NCBI RefSeq assembly: GCF_000425505.1
Contig: NZ_KE384392.1
Span: 102,973 to 166,972 of the forward strand
Direction: 5' to 3'
DNA: 64,000 nt
DNA from: Flavobacterium frigidarium DSM 17623
Lineage (GTDB): Bacteria > Bacteroidota > Bacteroidia > Flavobacteriales > Flavobacteriaceae
In this document: positions 25,525-34,747 of the stretch, piece after piece
Layout of the letters: every line of letters starts with the position of its first letter
Numbering within the stretch: position 1 is the first letter of the stretch
Made by a program: the position numbers and the translations under genes
Notes under the pieces: model-generated
Seen by the model: only the letters and a program-made list of their open reading frames with translations
Told to the model about the DNA's origin: nothing
The model's database searches: none

Positions 25525-26280
25525 ATGTTAACAAAAAGAATAATCCCCTGTTTAGATATAAAAAATGGACGTACCGTTAAAGGCGTAAATTTTGTAGATT
25601 TGCGTGATGCTGGTGATCCGGTGGAATTAGCGAAGATTTATTCGGATGAAGGAGCTGACGAATTAGTTTTTCTAGACATTTCAGCAACTGAAGAACGCCG
25701 AAAAACATTAGTCAATTTGGTTCGTGAAGTTGCGGCAACCATTAATATTCCGTTTACTGTTGGTGGAGGAATTTCTTCTGTAGCAGATGTTGAAGTATTG
25801 TTGCAAAACGGAGCAGATAAAGTTTCGATCAATTCATCAGCGATAAAAAACCCACAATTAATTAATGATTTGGCTAGTAAATTTGGAAGCCAATGCGTGG
25901 TTGTAGCGATTGATGCCAAACAAATAGACGGACAATGGATCGTGCATTTAATGGGCGGAAAAGTACCTACAGAACTGAATTTATTTGACTGGGCCGTTGA
26001 AGTAGCCGATAGAGGAGCGGGAGAAATCTTGTTTACCTCTATGGACAATGACGGAACTAAAAATGGTTTTGCTAATGAAGCTTTGTCTAAACTTTCAACG
26101 TTGGTTAATATTCCGATTATTGCTTCGGGAGGAGCAGGAAATATGCAGCATTTTGTTGACAGTTTTAATAGCGGACAGGCAGATGCAGCACTAGCGGCAA
26201 GCGTATTTCATTTTAAAGAAATTGAAATAAAATCCTTGAAGCAAGAACTGAGAAATAATAATATCGCAGTGCGATTATAA
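25525..26280 (+). CDS. hisF: Imidazole glycerol phosphate synthase, cyclase subunit
   Basis: HisF is a 251-residue (beta-alpha)8 barrel that uses ammonia from HisH to turn PRFAR into imidazole glycerol phosphate and AICAR. Motifs are [20 protein letters not shown] with the catalytic Asp, [49 protein letters not shown] with the second catalytic Asp, and [11 protein letters not shown]. Confidence 0.97.
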   Translation: MLTKRIIPCLDIKNGRTVKGVNFVDLRDAGDPVELAKIYSDEGADELVFLDISATEERRKTLVNLVREVAATINIPFTVGGGISSVADVEVLLQNGADKVSINSSAIKNPQLINDLASKFGSQCVVVAIDAKQIDGQWIVHLMGGKVPTELNLFDWAVEVADRGAGEILFTSMDNDGTKNGFANEALSKLSTLVNIPIIASGGAGNMQHFVDSFNSGQADAALAASVFHFKEIEIKSLKQELRNNNIAVRL

Positions 26281-26358
26281 AACATAGAAAAAAGAGCAAA
26301 GAAGTCAGATCTAAAAATCTTGCAATATTTGAATCTTTTAATCATTAAATAGTAGAAA

Positions 26359-26958
26359 ATGAACATAGATTTTTCAAAAAGCGCACACGGATTAATCCCG
26401 GCCATTATACAAGATAGCGAAACCAAAGTAGTTTTAATGTTGGGTTACATGAATGCAGAGGCGTACCAAAAAACAATAGATACTCAAAAAGTAACCTTTT
26501 TTAGTCGCTCAAAACAAAGGCTATGGACTAAAGGGGAAGAAAGTGGAAACTTTTTAAATTTAGTAGATATAAAAAATGACTGTGATGGTGATACTTTATT
26601 AATTCAGGCAAAACCAGTTGGTCCTACTTGTCATACAGGTGCAGATACTTGCTGGCAAACAGAGAATAAGTCAAATTATGGCTTCATATCAAACTTAGAA
26701 GCGACCATCAAAACTAGAAGAGAGAATGCCGATTCTGAAAAAAGTTATGTGGCGTCACTTTTTAAATTAGGAATGAATAAAATTGCTCAAAAAGTAGGTG
26801 AAGAGGCAGTAGAAGTGGTAATCGAAGCTAAAGATGACAATGCCGATCTGTTTTTAGGAGAAAGCGCTGATTTACTTTTTCATTATTTGATTTTGCTTCA
26901 AGCTAAAGGTTTTGAATTAGAAGATGTGGTGAATGTTTTAAAAAGCCGCCAAAAATAA
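26359..26958 (+). CDS. hisIE: Bifunctional phosphoribosyl-AMP cyclohydrolase / phosphoribosyl-ATP pyrophosphatase
   Basis: The 199-residue fusion carries out steps 2 and 3. The HisI domain (about 1-105) shows NAEAYQKT, FFSRSKQRLWTKGEESGN, the metal site DCDGDTLL and CHTGADTCW. The HisE domain (about 112-199) shows SYVASLFKLG, the acidic KVGEEAVEVVIEAK and ESADLLFHYLILL. It is the last his gene and is followed by an intrinsic terminator. Confidence 0.97.
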   Translation: MNIDFSKSAHGLIPAIIQDSETKVVLMLGYMNAEAYQKTIDTQKVTFFSRSKQRLWTKGEESGNFLNLVDIKNDCDGDTLLIQAKPVGPTCHTGADTCWQTENKSNYGFISNLEATIKTRRENADSEKSYVASLFKLGMNKIAQKVGEEAVEVVIEAKDDNADLFLGESADLLFHYLILLQAKGFELEDVVNVLKSRQK

Positions 26959-26986
26959 AAGGCTTTGTTATAAGTTTTTATATATT

Positions 26987-27020
26987 AAACCCAATAGTAA
27001 ATTGATTTATTATTGGGTTT
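26987..27020 (+). terminator. Terminator of the histidine operon
   Basis: AAACCCAATA (26987-26996) pairs with TATTGGGTTT (27011-27020), followed by TTATTTTT. It lies 28 bp after the hisIE stop. Confidence 0.75.
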
Positions 27021-27114
27021 TATTTTTAGATCAAAATGCAATTCCTATATTTACTTTGAATAATCTAAAGCTAGCTAAGCATTCTTAAGCTTTAAAATTT
27101 TACTAAAATACCAT

Positions 27115-28545
27115 ATGAAGACAACACAAATAAATAACTTAAATAATTTTGAGGGGAGCATTTTAGTTCCTGTATTTGAAACATCAGCTCAAAATGTAAT
27201 TCCGATTACGTTCGACAATGTTACACTATCATCAAAAGTATTCTACGGTAAAAAAGGTACTACTTACCTTGTTGAAAAAGAAGGTAATACTTACTTGTTT
27301 CTAGGTTTAGGAAAGAAAATAGATTATAAATCACTTAAAACTATTTTTAGGAAAGTTGCTAGCAAGGATAAAGCAGTTTTTTCGAAAACAACGGCTTTAG
27401 CACTACCAAAAGAATTTACTAATGACGAAGTAGAAGCAGTAATTTCGGGATTAGTTTTGGGTACCTATAATTTAGGACATTACAAAAAGCAAGAGACACA
27501 TCCTTTTCTAGATATGGATTTTGAACTAAAAATTTTATCTGAAACAAATTATAACAGCACGATTGATAAAGCGATAAAAATTGCTAGAGCACAACTAGAA
27601 ACTTTGACATTAGTCGATTTACCTCCTAACCGCGTAACTCCTAAATACCTCACAGAATGGGCTGTTGATCGCGGTAGCAAATATGGTTTTAAAGTAAAGG
27701 CGCTAGGTTTAGAGGCTTGTGAGATTGAAGGAATTGAAGCATTCTTATCTGTTGGTAAAGGAAGTCAAAATGAGCTACAATTTATAATAATGCATTATGA
27801 ACCAAATATTCCTACGCCAAATTTAAAGCATGTTGGGTTAGTCGGTAAAGGGATCACCTTTGATACTGGCGGTTTGAATATTAAAACGTCAGGCATGCTA
27901 GATATGAAATCAGATATGGCTGGTGGAGCAGCGGTTTTTGGAGCCATGCAATTAATTGCTGATTTACAGTTAGCAGTTAAAGTAACGGCCATCGTTCCTT
28001 GCGCTGAGAATGCTGTAAGTAGTAAATCATTTTTACCGAGTGATGTAATTAAAAGTTATAGCGGTGCAACAATTGAAATAATTGATACTGATGCTGAAGG
28101 AAGATTAATCCTCGCAGATGGTTTGGCGTATATGGTTAAGAATTTTGATCCTGAATACATTGTAGATATTGCAACATTAACAGGAAGTAGTATGGGGACT
28201 TTTGGACATGAATGTGCCGCTTTATTTACAAACAATGAAGCTGTTGCCAAAGGGCTTCAAGCAGCTGGAGATAGTATTGGAGAACGCATGTGGCCTTTAC
28301 CTTTGTGGGAAGCATATGATCAAGATATAGAAAGTGATATTGCAGATGTTCGTAATTATAGCGGAAAACCATTGGCAGGTGCCATTACTGCGGCTAAATT
28401 TTTAGAATATTTTACTAAAGATCATAAAGCATGGGCACATTTAGATATCGCTGGCGTAGCATATGGCACTGATGAATTTGCCAAAAGCAAACATGCAACA
28501 GCTTATGGTGTGCAGTTATTGACAAAGTATATAGAGAACTTATAA
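27115..28545 (+). CDS. Leucyl aminopeptidase family protein (M17)
   Basis: The 476-residue cytosolic metallo-aminopeptidase has an N-terminal macro-like domain (about 1-150) and a C-terminal M17 catalytic domain. Metal and active-site motifs are GKGITFDTGG (Lys and Asp ligands), MKSDMAGGAAV, and DTDAEGRLILADGL, the family signature with one Asn-to-Asp change (usually NTDAEGRL). TLTGS and the C-terminal WAHLDIAG also fit. It removes N-terminal residues from peptides, probably as a hexamer. It stands after the his terminator, and an M1 peptidase follows 46 bp downstream, so the two form a peptide-degradation pair. Confidence 0.93.
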   Translation: MKTTQINNLNNFEGSILVPVFETSAQNVIPITFDNVTLSSKVFYGKKGTTYLVEKEGNTYLFLGLGKKIDYKSLKTIFRKVASKDKAVFSKTTALALPKEFTNDEVEAVISGLVLGTYNLGHYKKQETHPFLDMDFELKILSETNYNSTIDKAIKIARAQLETLTLVDLPPNRVTPKYLTEWAVDRGSKYGFKVKALGLEACEIEGIEAFLSVGKGSQNELQFIIMHYEPNIPTPNLKHVGLVGKGITFDTGGLNIKTSGMLDMKSDMAGGAAVFGAMQLIADLQLAVKVTAIVPCAENAVSSKSFLPSDVIKSYSGATIEIIDTDAEGRLILADGLAYMVKNFDPEYIVDIATLTGSSMGTFGHECAALFTNNEAVAKGLQAAGDSIGERMWPLPLWEAYDQDIESDIADVRNYSGKPLAGAITAAKFLEYFTKDHKAWAHLDIAGVAYGTDEFAKSKHATAYGVQLLTKYIENL

Positions 28546-28591
28546 TTTTTCATATTAAAAAATATCGAGTCACTAACAGTAATATCATACA

Positions 28592-30253
28592 ATGAAAAAA
28601 TCTAATTATCTCTTTCTTTTAGCACTTTTAGCTTCGAATTTTGTTAGTGCGCAAGGCCTATTAAATAAATCGGATGTTGTATTTAGTAGGCAAGATTCTC
28701 TTCGCGGAAGCATTACTAAAGAACGTGCCTGGTGGGATGTAAAAAATTATAAGTTGGATGTAAAAGTGAATCCTGTAGATAGTACAATTACAGGATCTAA
28801 CACTATTCAATATAAAGTGATAGATGCCTATCATACGATGCAAATTGATTTGCAAAATCCGATGGAAATCACGCGCATAATACAAGATGGAAAGTCATTA
28901 GAATTCACAAGAGAAGGCAATGTGTTTTTTGTAAAGTTGGAAGAACAGCAGCTAGTTGGTGCTTTAAAAGAGCTTACTGTTTTCTATAACGGAAAACCAA
29001 AGGTTGCTGTTAATCCACCATGGGATGGAGGTATTACTTGGAAAAAAGATGTCAATGGAAAGTTATTTATCGCTTCATCATGTCAAGGATTAGGTGCTAG
29101 TGTATGGTGGCCCAATAAAGATCATATGTACGATGAAGTTGAGGGCATGACAATAAGTGTGAATGTTCCTGGTGATTTAATGGATGTGTCTAATGGTCGC
29201 TTGCAAGAAGTTAAAAAATTAAAAGACGGAACCAAAACATATACTTGGGTTGTAACAAATCCTGTCAACAATTATGGTGTAAACATAAACATAGGTGATT
29301 ATGTTTCGTTTTCAGAAAAATATCAAGGAGAAAAAGGAATTTTAGACTTGGATTATTATGTTTTGAAGGATAATTTGGCTAAAGCCAAAGCACAATTCAA
29401 AGATGTCCCTAGAATGTTGCAGGCTTTTGAACATTGGTTTGGTCCCTATCCTTTTTACGAGGACAGCTATAAACTTGTTGAAGCACCTTATTTAGGAATG
29501 GAACATCAAAGCTCTGTTACTTATGGAAACGGCTATAAAAATGGGTACCGTGGTCGCGATTTAAGTGGAACGGGCTGGGGATTGAAATTTGATTTTATCA
29601 TTATTCACGAGTCAGGGCATGAATGGTTTGCCAACAATATCACGTACAAAGATATTGCAGATATGTGGATACATGAGAGCTTTACTAATTATTCTGAAAG
29701 CTTATTTGTTGAATACCACTATGGAAAAGCAGCCGGCTATGAATACGTGCGCGGACTTCGAAAAAATATTTTAAATGATAAGCCTATCATTGGTAATTAT
29801 AATGTTAACAATGAAGGGTCTAGTGATATGTACTATAAAGGTGCTAATATGTTGCACACCATTCGTCAAATCATCAATAATGACGATAAGTGGAGATCGA
29901 TTCTAAGAGGTATGAATAGTACTTTTTATCATCAAACAGTGTCAACAAAGCAAATTGAAGATTATATTAGTACTGAAGCTGGAATAGATTTTTCTAAAGT
30001 ATTTGATCAGTATTTGAGAGATGTGCGCATTCCAACATTAGAGTACTATAGTCAAAAAGGTAATTTATTTTATAGATGGGCTAATGCTGTGACAGACTTT
30101 GATATGCCTATTAAGGTTACTATCGATAGTAGGGAACGGTGGTTGAAACCAACAACAAATTGGAATAATATGGCCGTTTCAAAAGCTGATATAAAACTAA
30201 CAATTGACCCTAATTTTTATGTTACCGGATTTGACATAACCAAAGAAAATTAG
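28592..30253 (+). CDS. Exported M1 family metallopeptidase
   Basis: The 553-residue protein has a signal peptide (about 1-20, ending FVSAQ). An N-terminal beta-sandwich domain is followed by the M1 catalytic domain. The zinc site is HESGH (H339, E340, H343) with the third ligand E362 in IHESFTNYSE, at the usual 18-residue spacing. The substrate-binding GAMEN loop appears as GMEHQ. It lacks the long C-terminal helical domain of full-length PepN enzymes, being closer to the short bacterial M1 form. It probably trims peptides in the periplasm. Confidence 0.93.
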   Translation: MKKSNYLFLLALLASNFVSAQGLLNKSDVVFSRQDSLRGSITKERAWWDVKNYKLDVKVNPVDSTITGSNTIQYKVIDAYHTMQIDLQNPMEITRIIQDGKSLEFTREGNVFFVKLEEQQLVGALKELTVFYNGKPKVAVNPPWDGGITWKKDVNGKLFIASSCQGLGASVWWPNKDHMYDEVEGMTISVNVPGDLMDVSNGRLQEVKKLKDGTKTYTWVVTNPVNNYGVNINIGDYVSFSEKYQGEKGILDLDYYVLKDNLAKAKAQFKDVPRMLQAFEHWFGPYPFYEDSYKLVEAPYLGMEHQSSVTYGNGYKNGYRGRDLSGTGWGLKFDFIIIHESGHEWFANNITYKDIADMWIHESFTNYSESLFVEYHYGKAAGYEYVRGLRKNILNDKPIIGNYNVNNEGSSDMYYKGANMLHTIRQIINNDDKWRSILRGMNSTFYHQTVSTKQIEDYISTEAGIDFSKVFDQYLRDVRIPTLEYYSQKGNLFYRWANAVTDFDMPIKVTIDSRERWLKPTTNWNNMAVSKADIKLTIDPNFYVTGFDITKEN

Positions 30254-30304
30254 CTAATTTTACCGAAGGAAAACATCCGGACTAGAACTTTATAATTGCG
30301 CTTT

Positions 30305-30982
30305 ATGAAAAAAACTATTACGTCATTACTGTTGATTATTTTTATAAGCACTTTATCTCAAGGACAAACTAGCGCGACAACTGTAAGTCCTAATTCATCA
30401 ATTGTAGTAATTTCAGGTGATAGTTTGGTCCTCAATAAGTCTAGTGAAATGCTTGATGAAAATACCTACTGGGCTATTATTGAAAATTCTATAAAAAACA
30501 CTTCTAGTCAAGATGATCAGGAAATATATTTAATTGCGGAACTTGAAAAATTGTCGCCAAAAGAGATAATAGGCTTTCGATTACGTACTGATAAATTGCT
30601 TTATGATACCTACAATCAGGAGCTATGGTGCGCTGCATATATTGTAAATGATGGTTCTACAGATGGCGGTTTTGACTATTTCAGGTGTTGGTTGATCTCT
30701 AAAGGTAAAGACGCATATTACAGCGCAGTTAAAAATCCAGACTCTATTTTACAGATCATTGACACTAGCGAGGAAGATGAATTCGAATTTGAAGCTTTTT
30801 CTTATGTAGCTGTAAGTGCTTTTAAAGCCGTAACTACACGTGAGCTATTTGACTTTATTGATTACAATAATTTTATTACAAATGATGAAAATTATCCTAT
30901 TTTAAAATTTGCTTGGAATGTAGATGAGCCAGAGACAATGCAAAAAGTTTGTCCTAAATTATACGATAGATTCATTAAATAA
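30305..30982 (+). CDS. Exported DUF4240 protein
   Basis: The 225-residue product starts at ATG 30305 (MKKTITSLLLII, signal peptide ending about GQT). An upstream in-frame TTG adds three residues but is less likely. The body matches DUF4240, with MLDENTYWAIIENS, LIAELEKLSP, WCAAYIVNDG and the aromatic DGGFDYFRCWLISKGKDAYYSAV. The family's function is unknown. Most DUF4240 proteins are cytosolic, so the apparent signal peptide is noteworthy. A strong terminator follows. Confidence 0.8.
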   Translation: MKKTITSLLLIIFISTLSQGQTSATTVSPNSSIVVISGDSLVLNKSSEMLDENTYWAIIENSIKNTSSQDDQEIYLIAELEKLSPKEIIGFRLRTDKLLYDTYNQELWCAAYIVNDGSTDGGFDYFRCWLISKGKDAYYSAVKNPDSILQIIDTSEEDEFEFEAFSYVAVSAFKAVTTRELFDFIDYNNFITNDENYPILKFAWNVDEPETMQKVCPKLYDRFIK

Positions 30983-30996
30983 TAATTAGCTTAAAA

Positions 30997-31035
30997 AAAG
31001 CGGTTTACAATAGCTTAGGCATTGCAAACCGCTTT
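30997..31035. terminator. Intrinsic terminator between convergent genes
   Basis: AAAGCGGTTTACAAT and ATTGCAAACCGCTTT form a long stem with one mismatch around a loop of about 10 bases. A and T runs flank it on both sides, so it can serve both strands. Confidence 0.8.
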
Positions 31036-31049
31036 ATCATTTTTGATAA

Positions 31050-31436
31050 TTAAAAAAGTTGCAATTGACTTTTTAAGCGTTCTTGCAGCATACTCATTAT
31101 CCGTTTATTTAAATTTGAAGTATTGGAAGCGTAGGTTTCATATTCCTGTAATGTGAATAATCCTACAACAAAACCTTTCAATGTATTTCTATATTTTGTG
31201 TCCTTTTGAATACTATTTTCTACAAATGCATTTTTCTTCTCCAATGTGAAATTCGCAAAATCACCTTTATTTTTTGCAATATAACTTTTGAATGAAGCGA
31301 TAAATAATTCATTCTGTAATTTTAATATTGGGCGCAGTACTTCATTTTGAAATTGCTCCTCTGCTGATGACTGAGCACCTACAGATCCTATGGTTTCTGA
31401 TCGAAACTCTTTTATAAAAACATCTCTGTTGTTCAT
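31050..31436 (-). CDS. Conserved hypothetical protein, alpha-helical
   Basis: The 128-residue protein is probably cytosolic and almost entirely helical, rich in Lys, Glu, Asn and Phe, with no signal or membrane segment. I recall similar flavobacterial proteins opening with a RDxFIKEFRSxTIG-like stretch and sometimes mislabelled glyoxalase. I see no glyoxalase metal ligands. It is divergent from the thioesterase gene, with 67 bp between starts. Function unknown. Confidence 0.7.
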   Translation of the reverse strand: MNNRDVFIKEFRSETIGSVGAQSSAEEQFQNEVLRPILKLQNELFIASFKSYIAKNKGDFANFTLEKKNAFVENSIQKDTKYRNTLKGFVVGLFTLQEYETYASNTSNLNKRIMSMLQERLKSQLQLF

Positions 31437-31503
31437 TTTTTTTTCCTAAAATTAAACATTTTTTGACTTCTAAATCTTATTTTAGCAATACTAAATTAAT
31501 AAG

Positions 31504-31890
31504 ATGAGATTTCACACTAGAAAATGGGTAAAACCCGAAGACTTAAATCCGAACGGAACTTTATTTGGAGGACAATTATTAGCTTGGATTGACGAAGAAT
31601 TAGCACTATACACTATTATACAATTAGAGAACTCTAAAGTTGTTACAAAGCACATGTCTGAGATAAATTTTAGGAGTTCAGCAAGGCAAGGCGATATTAT
31701 CGAAATTGGTATTGATGTAGTAAAATTTGGAACTACTTCTTTGTCCTTAAAATGCGAAGCGAGAAACATGATGACCCGTGAAACAATAATCAGTATCGAA
31801 AGCACAACAATGGTGAATTTAGGAGAAGATGGTAAACCAAAAGCTCATGGTAAAAAAGAAATTGAGTTTGTGAGGAACAGACTCCTTTAA
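31504..31890 (+). CDS. Acyl-CoA thioesterase, YciA-like hotdog fold
   Basis: The 128-residue single-domain hotdog protein carries the family motif NPNGTLFGGQLLAWIDEELA, the catalytic Asp/Asn region, and INFRSSARQGDIIEIG. It hydrolyses short- to medium-chain acyl-CoA to free acid and CoA in the cytosol, usually as a hexamer controlled by CoA or nucleotides. Single gene with its own terminator. Confidence 0.92.
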   Translation: MRFHTRKWVKPEDLNPNGTLFGGQLLAWIDEELALYTIIQLENSKVVTKHMSEINFRSSARQGDIIEIGIDVVKFGTTSLSLKCEARNMMTRETIISIESTTMVNLGEDGKPKAHGKKEIEFVRNRLL

Positions 31891-31893
31891 ATA

Positions 31894-31924
31894 AAAAAGA
31901 GATAGCAATTTGCTATCTCTTTTT
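31894..31924. terminator. Bidirectional intrinsic terminator
   Basis: A perfect 14-bp stem (31894-31907 with 31911-31924) with loop ATT contains GAGATAGCA and has A/T runs at both ends. The stop codon of the minus-strand acetyltransferase lies in the 3' arm. Confidence 0.85.
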
Positions 31925-32464
31925 GTTTTCTATAAAATCAGTTTCAAGAATGGCATATTCATAATTATCAGACCAGCTTGTTAGTAGTGGCAAGGTTTGC
32001 CTAGCGTGTCCTTCTCTAATCATTCCTACTTTTTCAAGTACGTTTATTGAACTAAAGTTTTCTATGGCAGAACCAGCATGAATGCGATGTAGTTTTAAAT
32101 GATTGAAACCAAAATCAAAAACACATTTGACAGCTTCAGTTGCAAATCCTTTGTTCCAGTGCTGTGGGTCTAATTTATACCATATCTCGGCATTATTATA
32201 CTTTGCTTTACCTAATTTAAGACCAAACAAACCTACAAATTCATAATCTTCCTTGGTTTTTATTACAAAGGTGTAGTTGCTAATAAATTCTTGACTATTA
32301 GCAGCAACAAGGGGAGCAATTATGATTTCAGTTTCTACAAGTTTTTCCGGGATGGCAAGTGTATTATATCTTGCCACTTCTGGAATACAGTGCAAATCAT
32401 GTACCGCCTGTAGATCTGACGACTGTAGTAAACGTAATTGCAATCTTGTCGTTTCTAATTTCAT
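31913..32464 (-). CDS. GNAT family N-acetyltransferase (RimJ/RimL-like)
   Basis: The 183-residue protein is of the RimJ/RimL subgroup: TTRLQLRLLQSSDL at the N-terminus, FVGLFGLKLG, AEIWYKLDPQHWNKGFATEAVKCV with the acetyl-CoA pyrophosphate loop, and HRIHAGSAIENFSSINVLEKVGMIREGHARQ. It transfers an acetyl group to an amine, perhaps a ribosomal protein N-terminus. Substrate is not predictable. It is encoded 10 bp after the MscS-type gene. Confidence 0.9.
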   Translation of the reverse strand: MKLETTRLQLRLLQSSDLQAVHDLHCIPEVARYNTLAIPEKLVETEIIIAPLVAANSQEFISNYTFVIKTKEDYEFVGLFGLKLGKAKYNNAEIWYKLDPQHWNKGFATEAVKCVFDFGFNHLKLHRIHAGSAIENFSSINVLEKVGMIREGHARQTLPLLTSWSDNYEYAILETDFIENKKR

Positions 32465-32474
32465 AAATTACTTG

Positions 32475-33731
32475 TTAAGCTGTAGAAGTACCTTTTGAAG
32501 GCAATTCGAATACTTCTAAATCAAAATACTTTACAGAAGCAAAAATATGATCGAAAACATCAGACATTACATATTCATAATTTTCCCATCGCTTATCGCT
32601 AGAAAACGCATAAATTTCGATAGGAACACCTTGAGCAGTTGATTGTAATTGTCTACACATTAATAGCATGTCCTGATTTAATGCAGGATGATTGCGTAAA
32701 TACTGCGTAATATATTTTCGAAAAAGACCAAGATTTGTCATGTTTCGGCCATTGATTGCTAGGGATTTATCAATGTTATTATCAATGTTGAATTTCTCGA
32801 TTTCGATTTTCCTTGTATCGATGTAAGCGCTAATTAAACCAATACTTTTTAGTCGTGTTAATTCGGCATCAGATAAAAAACGGATGCTGCTACTTTTAAC
32901 TAAGATGTGCCTCTTGATTCTTCGACCGTCTGATTTTAGCATCCCTCTCCAGTTTTGAAAAGAGTCAGAACTCAAACTGTAAGTAGGAATAGTAGTTGTG
33001 GTATTATCAAAATTTCGCACCTTAACGGTAGTTAGATTGATTTCGATCACATCTCCGTCAGCACCAAATTTTTCCATTGTAATCCAATCACCTATTCGAA
33101 CCATATCATTTATAGACACTTGTACACTAGCAACAAATCCTAAAATTATATCTCTGAAAATTAAGATAATTAAAGCTGAAACAGCTCCTAAGGTTGTCAG
33201 TAATTCTTTAAATTGTAAATCAAATAATTTAGAAATAATCACCGTAACACCTACCATCCAAAGGACAATCATGATTACCTGAATAAAACTATCGATAGGT
33301 TTGTCGCTATAGCGCGGTTTCTGTTTAAGATAATCACGTAAGGCGTTGAATACTGTTCTTATTATCCACAACACCAGGAATACAATATAAATACCAATCA
33401 ATTTACCAAAAACGCTTTCCCAATATTCAAATTTTTCTAAAATGACAGGAACCGATTTGTAAATAAAAAGTAACGGAATTAAATGCGCAATGTACTTTGC
33501 GGTTTTATTCGTAACTAAAAAATCATCAAATTGTGTCTTTGTTCGTTGTGCTATAAACACAATTATTGTCACTAATATGAGTCGGAATACCACGTAGATG
33601 GCATAGGCTAAGACACATAGCAGTGCAATATTGATAAATAAGCTCAAATAAGAAGAAAAACTGTATCCCATTCCCCATTTCCTAAACATAGGATATAGGA
33701 AACCAAATACTTTTTCGATGGTTTTATACAT
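32475..33731 (-). CDS. Mechanosensitive channel, MscS family (YbdG-like)
   Basis: The 418-residue inner-membrane protein has about five membrane helices (residues 30-210). The pore helix TM3 region reads LLTTLGAVSALIILIFRDIILGFVASVQVSINDMVRIGDWI, followed by the cytosolic beta domain (TVKVRNFDNTTTTIPTYSL). An inserted cytosolic segment, and a total length above MscS, match the YbdG/MscM subgroup. It would open on hypo-osmotic stress. Its start codon overlaps the DUF3817 gene by 8 bp, so they are translationally coupled. Confidence 0.92.
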   Translation of the reverse strand: MYKTIEKVFGFLYPMFRKWGMGYSFSSYLSLFINIALLCVLAYAIYVVFRLILVTIIVFIAQRTKTQFDDFLVTNKTAKYIAHLIPLLFIYKSVPVILEKFEYWESVFGKLIGIYIVFLVLWIIRTVFNALRDYLKQKPRYSDKPIDSFIQVIMIVLWMVGVTVIISKLFDLQFKELLTTLGAVSALIILIFRDIILGFVASVQVSINDMVRIGDWITMEKFGADGDVIEINLTTVKVRNFDNTTTTIPTYSLSSDSFQNWRGMLKSDGRRIKRHILVKSSSIRFLSDAELTRLKSIGLISAYIDTRKIEIEKFNIDNNIDKSLAINGRNMTNLGLFRKYITQYLRNHPALNQDMLLMCRQLQSTAQGVPIEIYAFSSDKRWENYEYVMSDVFDHIFASVKYFDLEVFELPSKGTSTA

Positions 33732-34008
33732 TTTTCAGGTATTTGTGTTCGATATAAAAAGTTCCAAAAGGAATTAAAGACGCTACTAAGATTATACCAA
33801 AGGTTTTATAAGACCATTTCATGCTATTTTTTAAAAGTGCAGCCAATATTAAGTATCCAATGAAAAGCACACCGTGACTCATACCAATAGGGTATAATAA
33901 GGTATGATATAACTCAAAATTTGTTGGTTTTATAAATAACATATTTGAAAATAGGGCAAGATAAGATATACCTTCTAAGATAGCGACAATTTTAAACAGC
34001 TTTAACAT
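33724..34008 (-). CDS. DUF3817 small membrane protein
   Basis: The 94-residue protein has three hydrophobic helices and the DUF3817 features FKIVAILEGISYLALF, PIGMSHGVLFIGYL and a short C-terminal helix. Unknown function. It is the first gene of a three-gene minus-strand unit (DUF3817, MscS, GNAT), overlapping the second. Confidence 0.85.
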   Translation of the reverse strand: MLKLFKIVAILEGISYLALFSNMLFIKPTNFELYHTLLYPIGMSHGVLFIGYLILAALLKNSMKWSYKTFGIILVASLIPFGTFYIEHKYLKNV

Positions 34009-34084
34009 GGCGATTATTTTATTTAATAAGCGACAAAATTAAGTATTATGATTCATTATAATGGTATTGCTAGTGAAAGTAATT

Positions 34085-34092
34085 TAACTTTG
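34085..34092 (+). promoter_or_regulatory. Putative promoter of the DUF6155 gene
   Basis: TAACTTTG matches TAnnTTTG exactly, with TTG at 34066-34068 (16-bp spacing), 21 bp before the ATG. Confidence 0.5.
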
Positions 34093-34113
34093 TAATAGTT
34101 AAAAGGACGAACT

Positions 34114-34635
34114 ATGAGTAAACGCGATTTAAAAAAATATTTAGCAAATCTTAGCAAAGAACAATTAGAAGAGCAGTTGATTGAATTGTATGAGAAATTT
34201 AGTCCCGTGAAAGTGTACTATGATTTTGTTTTTAATCCAAAAGAGGAAAAACTTCTTCAAGAGGCCAAACTTAAAATTTCGAATGAGTATTTCCCTGTGC
34301 AAAAAGGAAGGAAAAAACCCAAGTCAAAAATGCGTAGGTCAGTGGCTCAAAAATTTATTAAGCATTTTATAGTTTTGGGAGTCGATCCTTATGTGGTTGT
34401 AAATTTGATGTTGTACAATATCGAAATCGCTCAAACCTATGCATCAGAAAACACCATTATTCAAGAATTATTTTTTAAAAGTATGCTGAATTCATTTGAA
34501 CAAGCTACTCAATATGCAGTTGCAAACGGCGTATTTAGCGATTTTAAGCCAAGATTCTTAGCAATATCTGAGGAGGCGAAAAGGCTAAAATGGAAGAATA
34601 AAGCACAATTTGAAGCAATTTTAGAGCGATTATAA
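34114..34635 (+). CDS. DUF6155 family protein
   Basis: The 173-residue, mainly helical, basic protein begins MSKRDLKKYLANLSKEQLEE. A central VKVYYDFVFNPKEE segment, a Lys-rich patch (QKGRKKPKSKMRRS) and a helical C-terminus follow. It resembles the DUF6155 family of Bacteroidota. The N-terminus looks SAP-like, so nucleic-acid binding is possible, but no function is established. It precedes a helicase gene that has its own promoter. Confidence 0.75.
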   Translation: MSKRDLKKYLANLSKEQLEEQLIELYEKFSPVKVYYDFVFNPKEEKLLQEAKLKISNEYFPVQKGRKKPKSKMRRSVAQKFIKHFIVLGVDPYVVVNLMLYNIEIAQTYASENTIIQELFFKSMLNSFEQATQYAVANGVFSDFKPRFLAISEEAKRLKWKNKAQFEAILERL

Positions 34636-34719
34636 CGCTATAAGTGCCATAAATCAATTTTAATTAATGTTCACGCTATATTTTATCGAAATTACTATCG
34701 ATAAACTGTTTTTTCGGTG

Positions 34720-34727
34720 TATTTTTG
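34720..34727 (+). promoter_or_regulatory. Putative -7 promoter element of the helicase gene
   Basis: TATTTTTG is an exact TAnnTTTG match 20 bp before ATG 34748. Its position argues against the upstream in-frame ATG at 34667 being the start. Confidence 0.5.
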
Positions 34728-34747
34728 CAAAAACCCAAGAAAAAGCA

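Noticed and set aside
34667..34747. Upstream ATG that would lengthen the helicase by 27 residues
   Set aside because: A consensus TAnnTTTG element lies within it and the added residues are not typical of the family; ATG 34748 preferred.
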